From assembly GCF_000695095.2 (NCBI RefSeq), contig NZ_CP011454.1, positions 992,001 through 1,056,000 on the forward strand: a stretch of 64,000 nucleotides of DNA, read 5' to 3'. Position numbers and translations under genes: made by a program. The notes beneath the pieces are model-generated. The model did not search any database, was not told the DNA's origin, and saw only the letters and a program-made list of their open reading frames with translations. The stretch's first letter is position 1. Each line of letters opens with the position of its first letter. Origin of the DNA: Gemmatimonas phototrophica. GTDB taxonomy: Bacteria > Gemmatimonadota > Gemmatimonadetes > Gemmatimonadales > Gemmatimonadaceae. Below are positions 8,670 through 16,738 of the stretch, one piece after another.

Positions 8670-9402
8670 GACGCTCCAAGGCTGAACCGGAGACGTGCTC
8701 CGGAGAGAGAGGCAACGGGAGGAACGACTAAACTCGCACGGGAGCGGGGGGCGTGGAAGCGGTGCGCGCACGGAATTCGGGCGTCGCTGCGGCGTCGCGG
8801 TGATGTAATCGCGCGCGTTCTTTATACGCACTATTGCGCGTTTGAATTATCCACGCGTATATTCGCGGTAATTCAACGACTTGCGCGAACTGTCCACATC
8901 CGACTTCCCCAAGCTTCTGATTCACGTCGCATTGGGGCGCGCAGTCCTTATCGGCAACGCGTGGCGATAAAACGGCACGAGTTCCACCCGAAGTTGTGCG
9001 TCGCAAGTGCGACTCCCTTGTTTGAAGCTGACCGCTTTGCGTCGGCTTCCGCTTCGCCGTCGTTGCTCGCGCCTCTGCGCGGAACGGTGGCGTGCTCCGC
9101 TGTCCCCACCGCACAGCGTTTGAGCGCCGACACGGATTTTCCCATCGGTTTCGTTGCCTTCGGAATGGGTGCAACGTCTTCCCACAACGAGTCTTGCGTG
9201 GTCACCGCCGGAAAAATGGTTGTGACACCACGGTCCAGGTCTGCAACGCGCGCTGCAGCGCGGTCGCGGACATTCCACTACCCGCGCCTCTTCGAGGCCG
9301 TGTAGCGCAATACGACGCGGTGCATGCGCCGCCCGTGTTGTGCGCTCACCTTTCCACCGGGGGAAAGTGAGCATTTCCACCTCTCGTGAGAGGGTTGTTC
9401 AA
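8670..9402. other. 733-bp gene-free divergent region
   Basis: No convincing coding sequence is seen on either strand; the open frames here have unlikely compositions. It holds the upstream regions of tdh (-) and the H1-like gene (+). At 8844-8874 there is an AT-rich imperfect dyad (gaatta...taattc around cgcg/cgcg), the least GC-rich part of the neighbourhood and a candidate control site. Near the right end, 9345-9371 forms a hairpin (ctcacctttcc / ggaaagtgag) and 9381-9392 a second small one (ctctc/gagag) just before the H1-like start. Confidence 0.5.
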
Positions 9403-9726
9403 ATGGCTCCTGCCAAGAAGGCCGCCAAGAAGGCGGCGAAGAAGGGTGCGAAGAAGGTCGCGAAGAAGGCCGCCCGCAAGCCGGTGAAGAAGGCTGCGAA
9501 GAAGGCTGCGAAGAAGGGCGCCAAGAAGGTTGCCAAGAAGGCCGCCAAGAAGGGCGCGAAGAAAGTCGCCAAGAAGGCCGTAAAGAAGGCGGCGAAGAAG
9601 GGCGCGAAGAAGGTAGCCAAGAAGGCGGCCAAGAAGGGCGCCAAGAAGGCGGCCAAGAAGACCCGTAAGCCTGCGAAGCGCGCCAAGAAGGCGCCTGCTG
9701 CTGCCCCGGCTCCTGCCGCGGCGTAA
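9403..9726 (+). CDS. Histone H1-like Lys/Ala-rich DNA-binding protein
   Basis: A 107-aa protein made almost entirely of AAKKGAKKVAKKA-type units, ending in an Ala/Pro-rich tail (APAAAPAPAAA). Such proteins resemble the C-terminal domain of eukaryotic H1 and bacterial Hc1/H1-like nucleoid proteins, which bind and compact DNA non-specifically. The ATG at 9403 follows gagaggg by 8 nt; an upstream in-frame extension is less likely because it would place that site inside the gene. A strong rho-independent terminator follows at 9763-9794. The near-identical repeated codons make the gene prone to unequal recombination. The NYN protein at 3689 ends in a related tail. Confidence 0.9.
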   Translation: MAPAKKAAKKAAKKGAKKVAKKAARKPVKKAAKKAAKKGAKKVAKKAAKKGAKKVAKKAVKKAAKKGAKKVAKKAAKKGAKKAAKKTRKPAKRAKKAPAAAPAPAAA

Positions 9727-9762
9727 TTCGCTCGTTAGCGATCTCGCAGTACCCATACACGC

Positions 9763-9794
9763 GAAAGGCGCCGGCTTGTCTGCCGGCGCCTTTC
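9763..9794 (+). terminator. Strong intrinsic terminator after the H1-like gene
   Basis: Perfect 13-bp inverted repeat (gaaaggcgccggc / gccggcgcctttc) with a 6-nt loop ttgtct. The T residues of the descending arm and the following sequence give a short U-tract. Confidence 0.85.
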
Positions 9795-9868
9795 ACGTTT
9801 CTGTCAACTGTTCTCAGCCCTGCGTGAGGCGGCTTGCCTTACGCCATGCTGGCTGACGGCAGGTGAGC

Positions 9869-10045
9869 TCAGGCGTGGGCGGCGACCAGTTGGGTGGATT
9901 CGTCTTGCACGTCGCTTTCGTCCGGTACCGGACCCCAGACAAACGCCGAGAAGCGCGTGGCGCGCTCGCCACGACCGCCGTCCGCGATGACGATGCCAAT
10001 GGGTTCCTGACTTTCCGTTGGGGGCAGCAGATGCTTGAGTCGCAT
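9869..10045 (-). CDS. Putative 58-aa small protein
   Basis: A short frame starting MRLKHLLPPTESQEP and ending TQLVAAHA. Support: a good ribosome site (ggtggagga, about 10 nt before the ATG at 10045), GC-rich third codon positions like its neighbours, and a sigma-54-like promoter about 80 nt upstream. It has a short hydrophobic patch (IGIVIADGG), then a charged C-terminal half (RGERATRFSAFVWGP, DESDVQDES). No family recognised. A GG pair at about residues 23-24 could be read as a double-glycine leader site of a processed peptide, but there are no maturation or transport genes beside it. A GTG at 10108 is an alternative start. Confidence 0.5.
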   Translation of the reverse strand: MRLKHLLPPTESQEPIGIVIADGGRGERATRFSAFVWGPVPDESDVQDESTQLVAAHA

Positions 10046-10137
10046 AATGGGTGATCCTCCACCCGAGGTGTGAAGCGCGCAGAAGCCGTGGGCGCCGTTC
10101 GGTGTCACCGTAGACGCACGTTGACGCTGATTCTAAT

Positions 10138-10154
10138 AGCAGGGTTGGTGCCAA
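10138..10154 (-). promoter_or_regulatory. Candidate sigma-54 (-24/-12) promoter
   Basis: On the minus strand the sequence reads ttggcaccaaccctgct. It matches the consensus TTGGCAC-N5-TTGC(A/T) except at one T of the -12 element and the less conserved position after CAC. The invariant GG and GC are at the required spacing. The predicted start of transcription is near 10127, about 82 nt before the ATG of the 58-aa gene. The intervening leader also carries the GGAGG ribosome site. Confidence 0.5.
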
Positions 10155-10209
10155 TTGCCAGAAGTTTTCTATCTCGTTCATTGACAATGGCTTAATGGCA
10201 CTCTGCGTC

Positions 10210-10223
10210 CCGTCCCGGGACGG
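10210..10223. repeat. 14-bp perfect palindrome
   Basis: ccgtcccgggacgg is a perfect palindrome without a loop, upstream of the sigma-54-like promoter. It lies about 56-69 bp before it, a distance at which an activator might bind, but GC-rich palindromes arise easily by chance here. Confidence 0.25.
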
Positions 10224-10254
10224 CTCGTGTCCTCTTGACACGTCACAAAAACGA

Positions 10255-10283
10255 CAAGGCGTGTCGTTTCGCGACACGCCTTG
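10255..10283 (-). terminator. Intrinsic terminator of the minus-strand methyltransferase-fold gene
   Basis: Perfect 12-bp arms (caaggcgtgtcg / cgacacgccttg) around a 5-nt loop. Read on the minus strand, the stem is followed by tcgttttt, a good U-tract, 24 bp after the stop codon of the gene ending at 10307. Confidence 0.85.
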
Positions 10284-10306
10284 AAAAGATCCCCGCCAGC
10301 CAGTGG

Positions 10307-11158
10307 TTACGCGACGGCGGCTTCCTTCCGCGCCATGAACGTTTCGCGGCGGTTGGCGCTGCGCTCCACGCTGATGGTCCAGCCGCTGTAGCGCGACGTG
10401 AGCTCTTCAATGGGAAAGGCCTCGTCGACCGTGCTGTCCGTGCCGGCGACGATGGTTTCCACCAGGTGCACACCGCCGTCTACGGTGGCGCTCTGCAGCA
10501 CCTCAATGACCCGCGCCCGATCCTGCGCGGAGAGCCCGGTAAACGCACTGGGCGTGCAGACTACGGCGTGCAGCGCCACGTCAGGGGCCCAGGCCCCCAG
10601 GTCGGCGCAGTAGCCACGAACGCGCTCGGTGAGCCCTGCGGCCTCGGCAGCCCGCACCACGCGCTCCACGGCGTCTTCTGCCGGCTCCACGGCCGTTACG
10701 GCGGCGCCCCGGGCGGCGAGATAGAGGGCCGGGCCTTCGCGCTCCGCACCGGCCACCAGCACATGACGGTCACTCGTGTCGGCCAGCTCGCGCACGAGCA
10801 TGGCGTTCGGATCGAGCCCCCAGTGCTCCGGCTTGCGGTACTCCTCAAGCATCTTGAGGCGTCGGCGCTTCCAGGTGGCATACGCGGGGAGCCGCAGGCG
10901 CCGCGAAATGATGCGGTCCACTTCCTGCCACACCAGAATCTCGGTGAGCGCGATCTGGTCCGCCTTACGGAGGGCCTCAACCGCTTCATCACCGATTTTC
11001 AGCAACGAGCCGCGCGAGACCGAGTCTTTGTAGTCCTCGATTTCGCGCTCGACGTACAGCTCGTACTCGTACTTGAGTGACCGGGGAGAACTGATAGCGC
11101 TACCCCTCGGGGCGTGGAAGGAATGTGGATAACTTATGTCCGATCGGGAAAACCGCAA
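10307..11158 (-). CDS. SAM-dependent methyltransferase-fold protein, unknown substrate
   Basis: About 283 aa if the TTG at 11158 is used. The N-terminal ~120 residues are charged and helical (YEYELYVEREIEDYKDS, then RRLRLPAYATWKRRRLKML). The C-terminal part has a class I methyltransferase-like Rossmann pattern: HVLVAGAEREGPALYLAARGA, AVEPAEDAVERVV, an acidic RGYCADLGAW and the beta-4-like ALHAVVCTPS. The start is uncertain. No ATG or GTG lies in frame between the upstream control region and the clearly coding YEYELYV stretch, so a rare start (TTG 11158 or an ATC/CTC nearer the YEYE motif) must be used. It is divergent from fpg, and the shared AT-rich region 11160-11210 probably holds both promoters. 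Confidence 0.75.
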   Translation of the reverse strand: MRFSRSDISYPHSFHAPRGSAISSPRSLKYEYELYVEREIEDYKDSVSRGSLLKIGDEAVEALRKADQIALTEILVWQEVDRIISRRLRLPAYATWKRRRLKMLEEYRKPEHWGLDPNAMLVRELADTSDRHVLVAGAEREGPALYLAARGAAVTAVEPAEDAVERVVRAAEAAGLTERVRGYCADLGAWAPDVALHAVVCTPSAFTGLSAQDRARVIEVLQSATVDGGVHLVETIVAGTDSTVDEAFPIEELTSRYSGWTISVERSANRRETFMARKEAAVA

Positions 11159-11257
11159 GGGGCACTTTTGTGATTCCTTGCACGCTAAGTATGTAAAATC
11201 ACAAGCGTTTGCCCGTCGACCCGTCGGAAACTGCCCGTTGCCCCCATCTCTTGAGCT

Positions 11258-12046
11258 ATGCCGGAACTTCCAGAAGTTGAGCACGCCGCGAGCCGCCTGC
11301 GCGAGGCGGTTCTGGGGCACACGATTGCCCGGGCTGCCGCGCTGCACCCCAGCCAGCAGCGATGCTTTCCGGAAGCCGCCCAACAGGCCGTGGTGGGGCT
11401 CCGTATTGACCGGATCGAACGCCGGGCCAAGGTCCAACTGCTGCGCCTTTCCAATGGGGCCGTACTGGAGGTGCACTTCCGCATGACCGGCGACTGGGAG
11501 TTCACCGCGCTGGCTGACGCCCCTCCGCGTCTTGAGCGCGTGCGCTTCGAAACCCTGGAAGGCACGCGGGTCAGCCTGGTGGATGGGCGCGCATTCTGCG
11601 TGGTGACGCTGCACGCGCCCGGCCAGTTCGTGCCCATTGCGGCCGGTCCGGAACCGCTCACCGACGACTTTACGGTCGACGGTTTTCTGGCATCGCTTGC
11701 CAAGCGGCGCGCCCCTATCAAGCCTGCACTGCTTGATCAGCAGCTGGTGGCTGGGGTGGGCAACATCTACGCGAGTGAAGCGTGCTGGGAAGCGCGCATT
11801 CATCCGGCCACCGCGGCGAATACGCTCTCACGTGCACGCGTGACCCGGTTGCGTGATGCCATTCAGCTGGTACTCCACACCGCACCCACCGGACGGTACT
11901 ACGCGCGTGATGACGTGAATGAGCGAGAGATCTGGCGCGTGTATGGAAAGGATGGTGACCCGTGTCGTCGCTGCGGCTCACGCATCTCACGATTGGTGCA
12001 AGCGGGGCGCAGGACCTTCTATTGCGGGCGATGCCAGCGGCGATAG
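11258..12046 (+). CDS. mutM: Formamidopyrimidine-DNA glycosylase / Nei family
   Basis: A 262-aa bifunctional DNA glycosylase/AP lyase for oxidised bases. It has the mature N-terminal catalytic Pro-Glu (MPELPEVE), the lysine region (RRAKVQLLRL), the helix-two-turn-helix (LLDQQLVAGVGNIYASEACW) and a C-terminal zinc finger (CRRC ... CGRC). The spacing fits Fpg/MutM, though substrate preference (8-oxoguanine versus oxidised pyrimidines) cannot be read with certainty. It is alone on its strand. Its last 60 bp overlap the 3' end of the convergent glycosyltransferase gene. Confidence 0.9.
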   Translation: MPELPEVEHAASRLREAVLGHTIARAAALHPSQQRCFPEAAQQAVVGLRIDRIERRAKVQLLRLSNGAVLEVHFRMTGDWEFTALADAPPRLERVRFETLEGTRVSLVDGRAFCVVTLHAPGQFVPIAAGPEPLTDDFTVDGFLASLAKRRAPIKPALLDQQLVAGVGNIYASEACWEARIHPATAANTLSRARVTRLRDAIQLVLHTAPTGRYYARDDVNEREIWRVYGKDGDPCRRCGSRISRLVQAGRRTFYCGRCQRR

Positions 12047-13228
12047 CAGCTCCGGGAGCGGCGGGGGCACTACCGGAGCCAACCGCGGTTCCACGAACGG
12101 ACTGCGCTTTCGTGAAGACGAAAATCCCACCACGCCGCGCGCGTGGACCGCACGTTCAAACGCCACGAGTGTATCGCGCGCGGTGGCGGCCCACGTAAAC
12201 AGCGCGGCGCGGTGCCGTCCGGCGTCGCGCAACGACGCCCGCAGTTCGGCATTCTCTGCCAGTTGCTGCATCACCTGCGCCATCCCCGTGGCATCGTCCC
12301 ATGGCACGTAGCGCGCCGCACTGCCGGCGACCTCCGGGAGCGAGCTTTCGTGCGAACAGATCACGGGCGCGCCGGCCCGCATGGCCTCCACGACCGGTAG
12401 TCCAAACCCTTCGTACCGCGAGGGAAACACCAGGGCGATGCAGCGCCGATAGAGCGTCGTCAGCTGCTGATCACTGACGTATCCTACATGCGTCAACCAG
12501 GGCGCCCGCCCCAGCAGCCCCCGCGTTTCCCGCGCCGGTGATGGGCCGCATTGTACGAGTGGGATACGCACACCACGGGCCCACAACGCGTCCATGGCTT
12601 TGTACAACGTAGGCAGGTTTTTGCGCGCGTCCTGTCCGCCTACCGTCAGAAAGAACGGGCCGGTCAGCTGTGCCGCGTCGAGTGGCGTGCTGTCGTCGGC
12701 GAGATGCAGCGGGAGATCGTCGGCCGCCAGCAACGTGACGCTGATGCGCGAGGCATCCGCCCCCACCTTGCTCACCAGTTCGTCGCGTGAAAACGAGGAG
12801 TCGGTCACGATGGAGTGGCTCAGCTGCGCGGTGCGGACATAGCGACGCTTGTACTTGGCGCGCTTGAGCACCTTCCACCACCGGTGGTCCAGCTGCAGCA
12901 TGGGTGAGATGTCGTGCACCGTGACCACCATCGTGGCCTCGTGCGCTGGTGCTGTGACGAAGTTCCACGGATACCACACCACATCAGCCGTGGTGTGCGG
13001 TAGTCGATCCACCGTCTCCACCCACGTGCGCGCATTCAAGGCAGGATGCAAGGTCTGCAGCAACGTGCGCATGGCCTCCGTATCGCCAGCCCTGTCCACG
13101 TACATGGTGAAGTGCAGGTCAGGGCGTTGCTCGCTGAACTCGCGCAGCAGGTTGTGCACATATCGGCCAATACCCCGCTGCTCCTGCAACAGTCGGCTGG
13201 CCTCCACCGCGAGGTGACGCACCGCCAT
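11987..13228 (-). CDS. Glycosyltransferase family 4/group 1
   Basis: A 413-aa GT-B fold glycosyltransferase. The N-terminal domain begins [14 protein letters not shown] and contains the partner-typical HDISPML. The C-terminal donor-binding half shows [31 protein letters not shown] (the EX7E-type motif) and [15 protein letters not shown]. This pattern is common in mannosyl- or rhamnosyltransferases for O-antigen or exopolysaccharide; the sugar is unknown. I chose MAVRHLAV at 13228 because homologous enzymes start there; in-frame starts at 13255 and 13282 would add 9-18 residues. The 3' end overlaps mutM by 60 bp. Confidence 0.88.
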   Translation of the reverse strand: MAVRHLAVEASRLLQEQRGIGRYVHNLLREFSEQRPDLHFTMYVDRAGDTEAMRTLLQTLHPALNARTWVETVDRLPHTTADVVWYPWNFVTAPAHEATMVVTVHDISPMLQLDHRWWKVLKRAKYKRRYVRTAQLSHSIVTDSSFSRDELVSKVGADASRISVTLLAADDLPLHLADDSTPLDAAQLTGPFFLTVGGQDARKNLPTLYKAMDALWARGVRIPLVQCGPSPARETRGLLGRAPWLTHVGYVSDQQLTTLYRRCIALVFPSRYEGFGLPVVEAMRAGAPVICSHESSLPEVAGSAARYVPWDDATGMAQVMQQLAENAELRASLRDAGRHRAALFTWAATARDTLVAFERAVHARGVVGFSSSRKRSPFVEPRLAPVVPPPLPELLSPLASPAIEGPAPRLHQS

Positions 13229-13300
13229 GGGGTGGGCATTTCCGCGAGCGGGCATTCGGCAACCGGGTGAGGGACACAGCACGACACTCGTTACTGCAAC

Positions 13301-13342
13301 AACTGGCAGCCTCTGTACCCTACGTACACGCCACTGCCAGTT
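13301..13342. repeat. Inverted repeat between the glycosyltransferase and RlmI-like genes
   Basis: Nine-base arms aactggcag / ctgccagtt enclose 24 bp that itself contains gtac-rich dyads. On the minus strand it follows the RlmI-like stop and precedes the glycosyltransferase start by about 75 bp, so it could be a weak terminator or an operator. Confidence 0.35.
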
Positions 13343-13365
13343 CTGTACTGGCCGTCACAACCGCA

Positions 13366-14538
13366 TCAGCCCATCGCCTCCAGCAGCGCCCCTTTCAGAT
13401 ATCCGGTTTCCGGCACATTGATGAGTTCGGGGTGATCCAAAGGCTGCCCCGTGAAGGCCCGCAGCGCAAACCGCCGTCCGCTGTCGGCCACCGCCTCACT
13501 CAACATCTCGAAGAACAATCCGCGCGACAGATGAAAGCTGCAGCTGGCGGTGAACAGCAGTCCGCCCGGTGCCAGCAGCTTCATGGCCTGCAGATTGATG
13601 TCTTTGTATCCACGCAATGCGCCATCCAGCGCCCCGCGCGTTTTGGCAAACGCCGGCGGGTCCACCACAATGGTGTCAAACGTGCGCCCTTCCTTGTGCC
13701 ACGCCCGCAGCACGTCAAACGCATCGCCTTCCACCGGTTCAATATTCGTCAACCCGTTACGCTCGGCGTGCTCATGCACACGCGCCAGCGCCGGAGCCGA
13801 GACGTCCAACGCGCACACATGATCGGCGCGCTTGGCGAGGTGCAAGGCAAAGCTGCCGTGGTACGCAAAACAGTCCAATGCCTTGCCGCGAGCCAGCCCA
13901 CCAATGAGCACGCGATTTTCCCGCTGATCGAGAAACGCGCCTGTTTTCTGCCCATCCCACGGCGCCGCGATGTAGCGCACCCCGTGCTCCAGCACTTCCA
14001 CCGTCCGGGGCACGTCGCCGAACAGCAGCTTCACTTCCCGCGGGAGTCCTTCGCGATCACGCGCGGCCGGGTCGTTGCGCGCCAGAATACCCGTGCATCC
14101 CGTCAACTCCCGCAGCGCCCGCACAATGGTCTCGGTCCACACATCCACGCCCGCCGACAGCAGCTGCACCACCAGCGCGTCGCCGTACTTGTCTACCACC
14201 AGACTGGGGAGCCCGTCCCCTTCTCCGTGCACCAGTCGATAGGCGTTCGCCTCCGCCGCCAGTGGTGCCCGACGGGCAATGGCGGTGCGCAGGGTGTCGT
14301 ACCACCACCCCTCGTCAATCACCCGCTCCGGGTTGGCCTCCATCCGGCGCAGCGAAATTTCCGAACGCGGACTCCAAAGCGCCCAGCCCAATGGCGCACC
14401 ATTGGCCGCCTCCACACGCACCACGCCGGCGGGCAATTCCGGCACCCGTTCCACATCACTGCGAAACACCCACGGGTGCCCGCCACGCAACCGTTCCGCC
14501 CCACGTCGCGACACCACGGCCACCTCTCCACCCACCAT
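13366..14538 (-). CDS. RlmI-like class I rRNA cytosine methyltransferase
   Basis: About 390 aa, close to E. coli RlmI, which makes m5C1962 in 23S rRNA. An N-terminal PUA-type domain (RRGAERLRGGHPWVF) is followed by a bridging domain (RLVHGEGDGLPSLVVDKYGD) and a SAM-binding domain (ALDCFAYHGSFALHLA, ALDVSAPALA, VVDPPAFAKTR). The catalytic cysteine is expected in FTASCSFHLS. I prefer the ATG at 14538 because MVGGEVAVVSRRG aligns with family N termini. A GTG at 14637 would add 33 basic, low-complexity residues and lies 51 bp from the upstream glycosyltransferase stop. Exact rRNA target not provable from sequence. Confidence 0.85.
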   Translation of the reverse strand: MVGGEVAVVSRRGAERLRGGHPWVFRSDVERVPELPAGVVRVEAANGAPLGWALWSPRSEISLRRMEANPERVIDEGWWYDTLRTAIARRAPLAAEANAYRLVHGEGDGLPSLVVDKYGDALVVQLLSAGVDVWTETIVRALRELTGCTGILARNDPAARDREGLPREVKLLFGDVPRTVEVLEHGVRYIAAPWDGQKTGAFLDQRENRVLIGGLARGKALDCFAYHGSFALHLAKRADHVCALDVSAPALARVHEHAERNGLTNIEPVEGDAFDVLRAWHKEGRTFDTIVVDPPAFAKTRGALDGALRGYKDINLQAMKLLAPGGLLFTASCSFHLSRGLFFEMLSEAVADSGRRFALRAFTGQPLDHPELINVPETGYLKGALLEAMG

Positions 14539-14688
14539 CGGCGCTGTGGCATTGCGTCGCGGCACCGTGCCGCGGGGCTCGCCCGCCGACTGACGCGAAC
14601 GGTTTCGTTGGGAATGACGGCGGTCGGGGCGATTCACAGGGAAGTCTCGGCGAAATACAGGAAGGGTCGGCGCACGGCGCCTCGGCGG

Positions 14689-15513
14689 TCAGGCAACGCG
14701 CGCTGTACTGGGCACATACTGGTCAAGGCCGCGTTCACAGCGTGTCAGACGTTCCTGTACCGTGCGCAGGAAACGCTCATGATTACGCTCGACGGCATCG
14801 TTGCTGGCCTGCTTGTGCCACAGATGATAGCAAACCGCGGCGAACTTGAGATTGCGGCGCTCAAGTCCGGCATTGCAGAGGCGGGTGGCAAGTTCACTGT
14901 CTTCGCGCCCCCACCCCTCTATGGCTTCATCATACCCGTTGACCTGGATCAGGTCATCGCGCCAGAACGCCATGTGACAGCCGCGCACTCGGCGAAGCCC
15001 TCGCCGCTCTCCGCGAACAAAGCGCGCCAGCCAGGGCAGGTGGAACGCGTTGACGCGGTTCTCTATGCCTGCCGTGAACGGACCCAGCGCCGTGGACTGG
15101 CCACTCAGCAGTCGCTCGGTGAGCGTAGGGGTGAGCAGCGCACGTGATCCCTGCACCCACGAGCCACGCTGAGCGAACTGGACGTGCGCCGCAATGAATC
15201 CCGGATGCAGCACGATGTCGCCGTCAATTTGCACGACGTAGTCACCGCGCGCGGCGGCGATGGCCTTGTTGCGAATGGCGGCCAACCGAAAGCCGGTATC
15301 CTCGTGCCACACGTGCACGAGAGGCACTGGCAAGCGCTTCACCTCGCGTTCGACCAAGGCCCGTGTCTCACTGCCGGAGCCATCGTCGGCAATGAGCACT
15401 TCGTACGGCATGACCTGCTGATTCCGCACACTGGCCAGCACCAATTCCAGTGCCCGTGGCCAATTGTACGTGGCCACCACCAGGGAAATGGTGGGGGCTG
15501 GCACTCCACTCAC
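14689..15513 (-). CDS. Glycosyltransferase family 2
   Basis: A 274-aa GT-A enzyme. It has SLVVATYNWPRALELVL, IADDGSGSET, the DxD-like QIDGDIVLHP, and a C-terminal galactosyltransferase-like region (GCHMAFWRDDLIQVNGYDEAIEGWGREDSELATRL). The GWGxEDxE signature is typical of family-2 transferases with a GT7-like C-terminal domain. The start is a GTG at 15513 overlapping the MltG stop by 4 bp (GTGA), so translation is likely coupled. A full-length paralogue lies at 53340-54137. The donor and acceptor are unknown; lipopolysaccharide or exopolysaccharide assembly is probable. Confidence 0.88.
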   Translation of the reverse strand: MSGVPAPTISLVVATYNWPRALELVLASVRNQQVMPYEVLIADDGSGSETRALVEREVKRLPVPLVHVWHEDTGFRLAAIRNKAIAAARGDYVVQIDGDIVLHPGFIAAHVQFAQRGSWVQGSRALLTPTLTERLLSGQSTALGPFTAGIENRVNAFHLPWLARFVRGERRGLRRVRGCHMAFWRDDLIQVNGYDEAIEGWGREDSELATRLCNAGLERRNLKFAAVCYHLWHKQASNDAVERNHERFLRTVQERLTRCERGLDQYVPSTARVA

Positions 15514-16553
15514 CGCGACCGACCGCTGGCCACCGCCGCCGCGGCGCGCTTGGCGGCCTTGATCTGCGCAATGGCTTTGGTGTGCTGCGCAAACGTTTCG
15601 GTGAACTCGTGCCCACCATCAGCGCGCGCCACAAAAAACAGATACGGCACATCGGCCGGTGCGAGCGCGGCGGCAATGCTGGCTTCGCCCGGGTTGGCAA
15701 TGGGGCCCGGGGGCAGGCCGGGATACTTGTACGTGTTGTACTTCGACTCGACTTCGAGATCCTTGTAGAGCACGCGCCCGACGTGCTGCGGCAGCGCGTA
15801 CTGCACCGTGGGATCGGCCTGCAACAGCATGCGCTTCTTCACGCGATTCCAGTACACCGCGCTGATGAGCGGCCGCTCTTCAGGCTTCCGCGCCTCTTTC
15901 TCAATGATGCTCGCCATGGCCATCGCGTCGTGCCGCGAGATGGCCATGACCTTGAGGCGTGCGTCCCATTCGGGCTTCCACACGTCGAGGAAACGCTCGA
16001 TCATGGCATTCACCGCTTCGCGCGCGCTGGTGCCATCGGCAAAGCTGTAGGTGGCCGGGAAGAGATACCCTTCCAGTGAGGGCACCGGCACGTTCAGTTC
16101 GCGCAGCCACGCGGAATCGGTTACCGCCGCACGAACCGAGTCTTCCGGCACGCGCAGGGCTTTCGCCAGAACCGGCGTGATGTCGCGCAGGTCGAACCCC
16201 TCGGGAATGACGACCGTGCGCACGAGGCCGCGCCCGGTGACGAGCGCGTTCAGCACGTCGCGGTACCCGGCGTCCGACGCAAAGCGGTAGGTGCCCGGCT
16301 TGATGTCCGTGGCGCTCCCCGTGAGCCGCGCAAACAGCCGGAACAGGACAGGGGAGCCAATGACGCCTTGGGCCTCGAGTGAGTCGGCAGCCACCCGCAC
16401 GCTGGCGCCCTTGGGCACCACGACGCGTGCCACCGCCCCGGACGGACTCGCACCGCCGCCAATTTCACGCCACACCCACGCGCCCATCACAATCGCTGCC
16501 GCGAGCACGGCAAGGCGAATGACACGCGAGTTTTTGGATTTCTTACGAGGCAT
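15510..16553 (-). CDS. mltG: Endolytic murein transglycosylase MltG
   Basis: A 347-aa inner-membrane anchored lytic transglycosylase that cleaves nascent peptidoglycan strands. One N-terminal transmembrane segment (VIRLAVLAAAIVMGAWVW, about 11-28) is followed by a LysM-like region (VVVPKGASVRVAADSL) and the YceG/MltG catalytic domain: TVVIPEGFDLRDI, LEGYLFPATY, MASIIEKEA (catalytic Glu about 217), QADPTVQYAL, YNTYKYPGLPPGPIANPG. It lies downstream of rho-ruvX, separated from ruvX by an inverted-repeat element, and is coupled to the GT2 gene. Confidence 0.95.
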   Translation of the reverse strand: MPRKKSKNSRVIRLAVLAAAIVMGAWVWREIGGGASPSGAVARVVVPKGASVRVAADSLEAQGVIGSPVLFRLFARLTGSATDIKPGTYRFASDAGYRDVLNALVTGRGLVRTVVIPEGFDLRDITPVLAKALRVPEDSVRAAVTDSAWLRELNVPVPSLEGYLFPATYSFADGTSAREAVNAMIERFLDVWKPEWDARLKVMAISRHDAMAMASIIEKEARKPEERPLISAVYWNRVKKRMLLQADPTVQYALPQHVGRVLYKDLEVESKYNTYKYPGLPPGPIANPGEASIAAALAPADVPYLFFVARADGGHEFTETFAQHTKAIAQIKAAKRAAAAVASGRSR

Positions 16554-16612
16554 GGTTGAGTGCGTGGGCTCTGGTGTCCCTGTAGGGCCGAGTGGGATTG
16601 GACCTGAACGAA

Positions 16613-16685
16613 GGAGGTGAAGAGGTGAGGAGTTGGGGAGAAAAACGCTTAAAGGCTCTCCTCAGCTTTTCACCTCTGCACCTCC
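16613..16685. repeat. Intergenic inverted repeat, GGAGGTG type, copy 1
   Basis: A 73-bp imperfect palindrome. The left arm begins ggaggtgaagaggtgagg; the right arm ends cacctctgcacctcc. The ~30-nt arms pair at about 24 positions around a short aacgctt loop. It sits between ruvX and mltG. A second copy with the same 15-bp core (ggaggtgaagaggtg) lies at 27466-27524, so this looks like a dispersed palindromic element rather than a simple terminator. Confidence 0.7.
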
Positions 16686-16738
16686 GTCCATCAGGCACTA
16701 CAACACCTGCAGGCACGACAACACCTGCCCAGCACGAA

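Noticed and set aside
7629-9305. 558-aa plus-strand open frame opposite tdh
   Set aside because: It mirrors tdh codon structure, has a low-complexity His/Gly/Arg composition and no motifs; a GC-rich antisense shadow.
9399-9686. Hydrophobic 95-aa minus-strand frame in the H1-like gene
   Set aside because: The complement of Lys/Ala codons always reads as Phe/Leu/Ala-rich; an artefact of the repeat, with no ribosome site.
9881-9975. Possible processed-peptide (RiPP-like) reading of the 58-aa protein after its GG pair
   Set aside because: No maturation enzyme, protease or transporter is adjacent and no known precursor motif is present; kept only as a remark.
13267-15147. 626-aa plus-strand open frame opposite the RlmI-like and GT2 genes
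   Set aside because: Antisense to two well-supported genes; composition rich in Arg/His/Gln with no domain.
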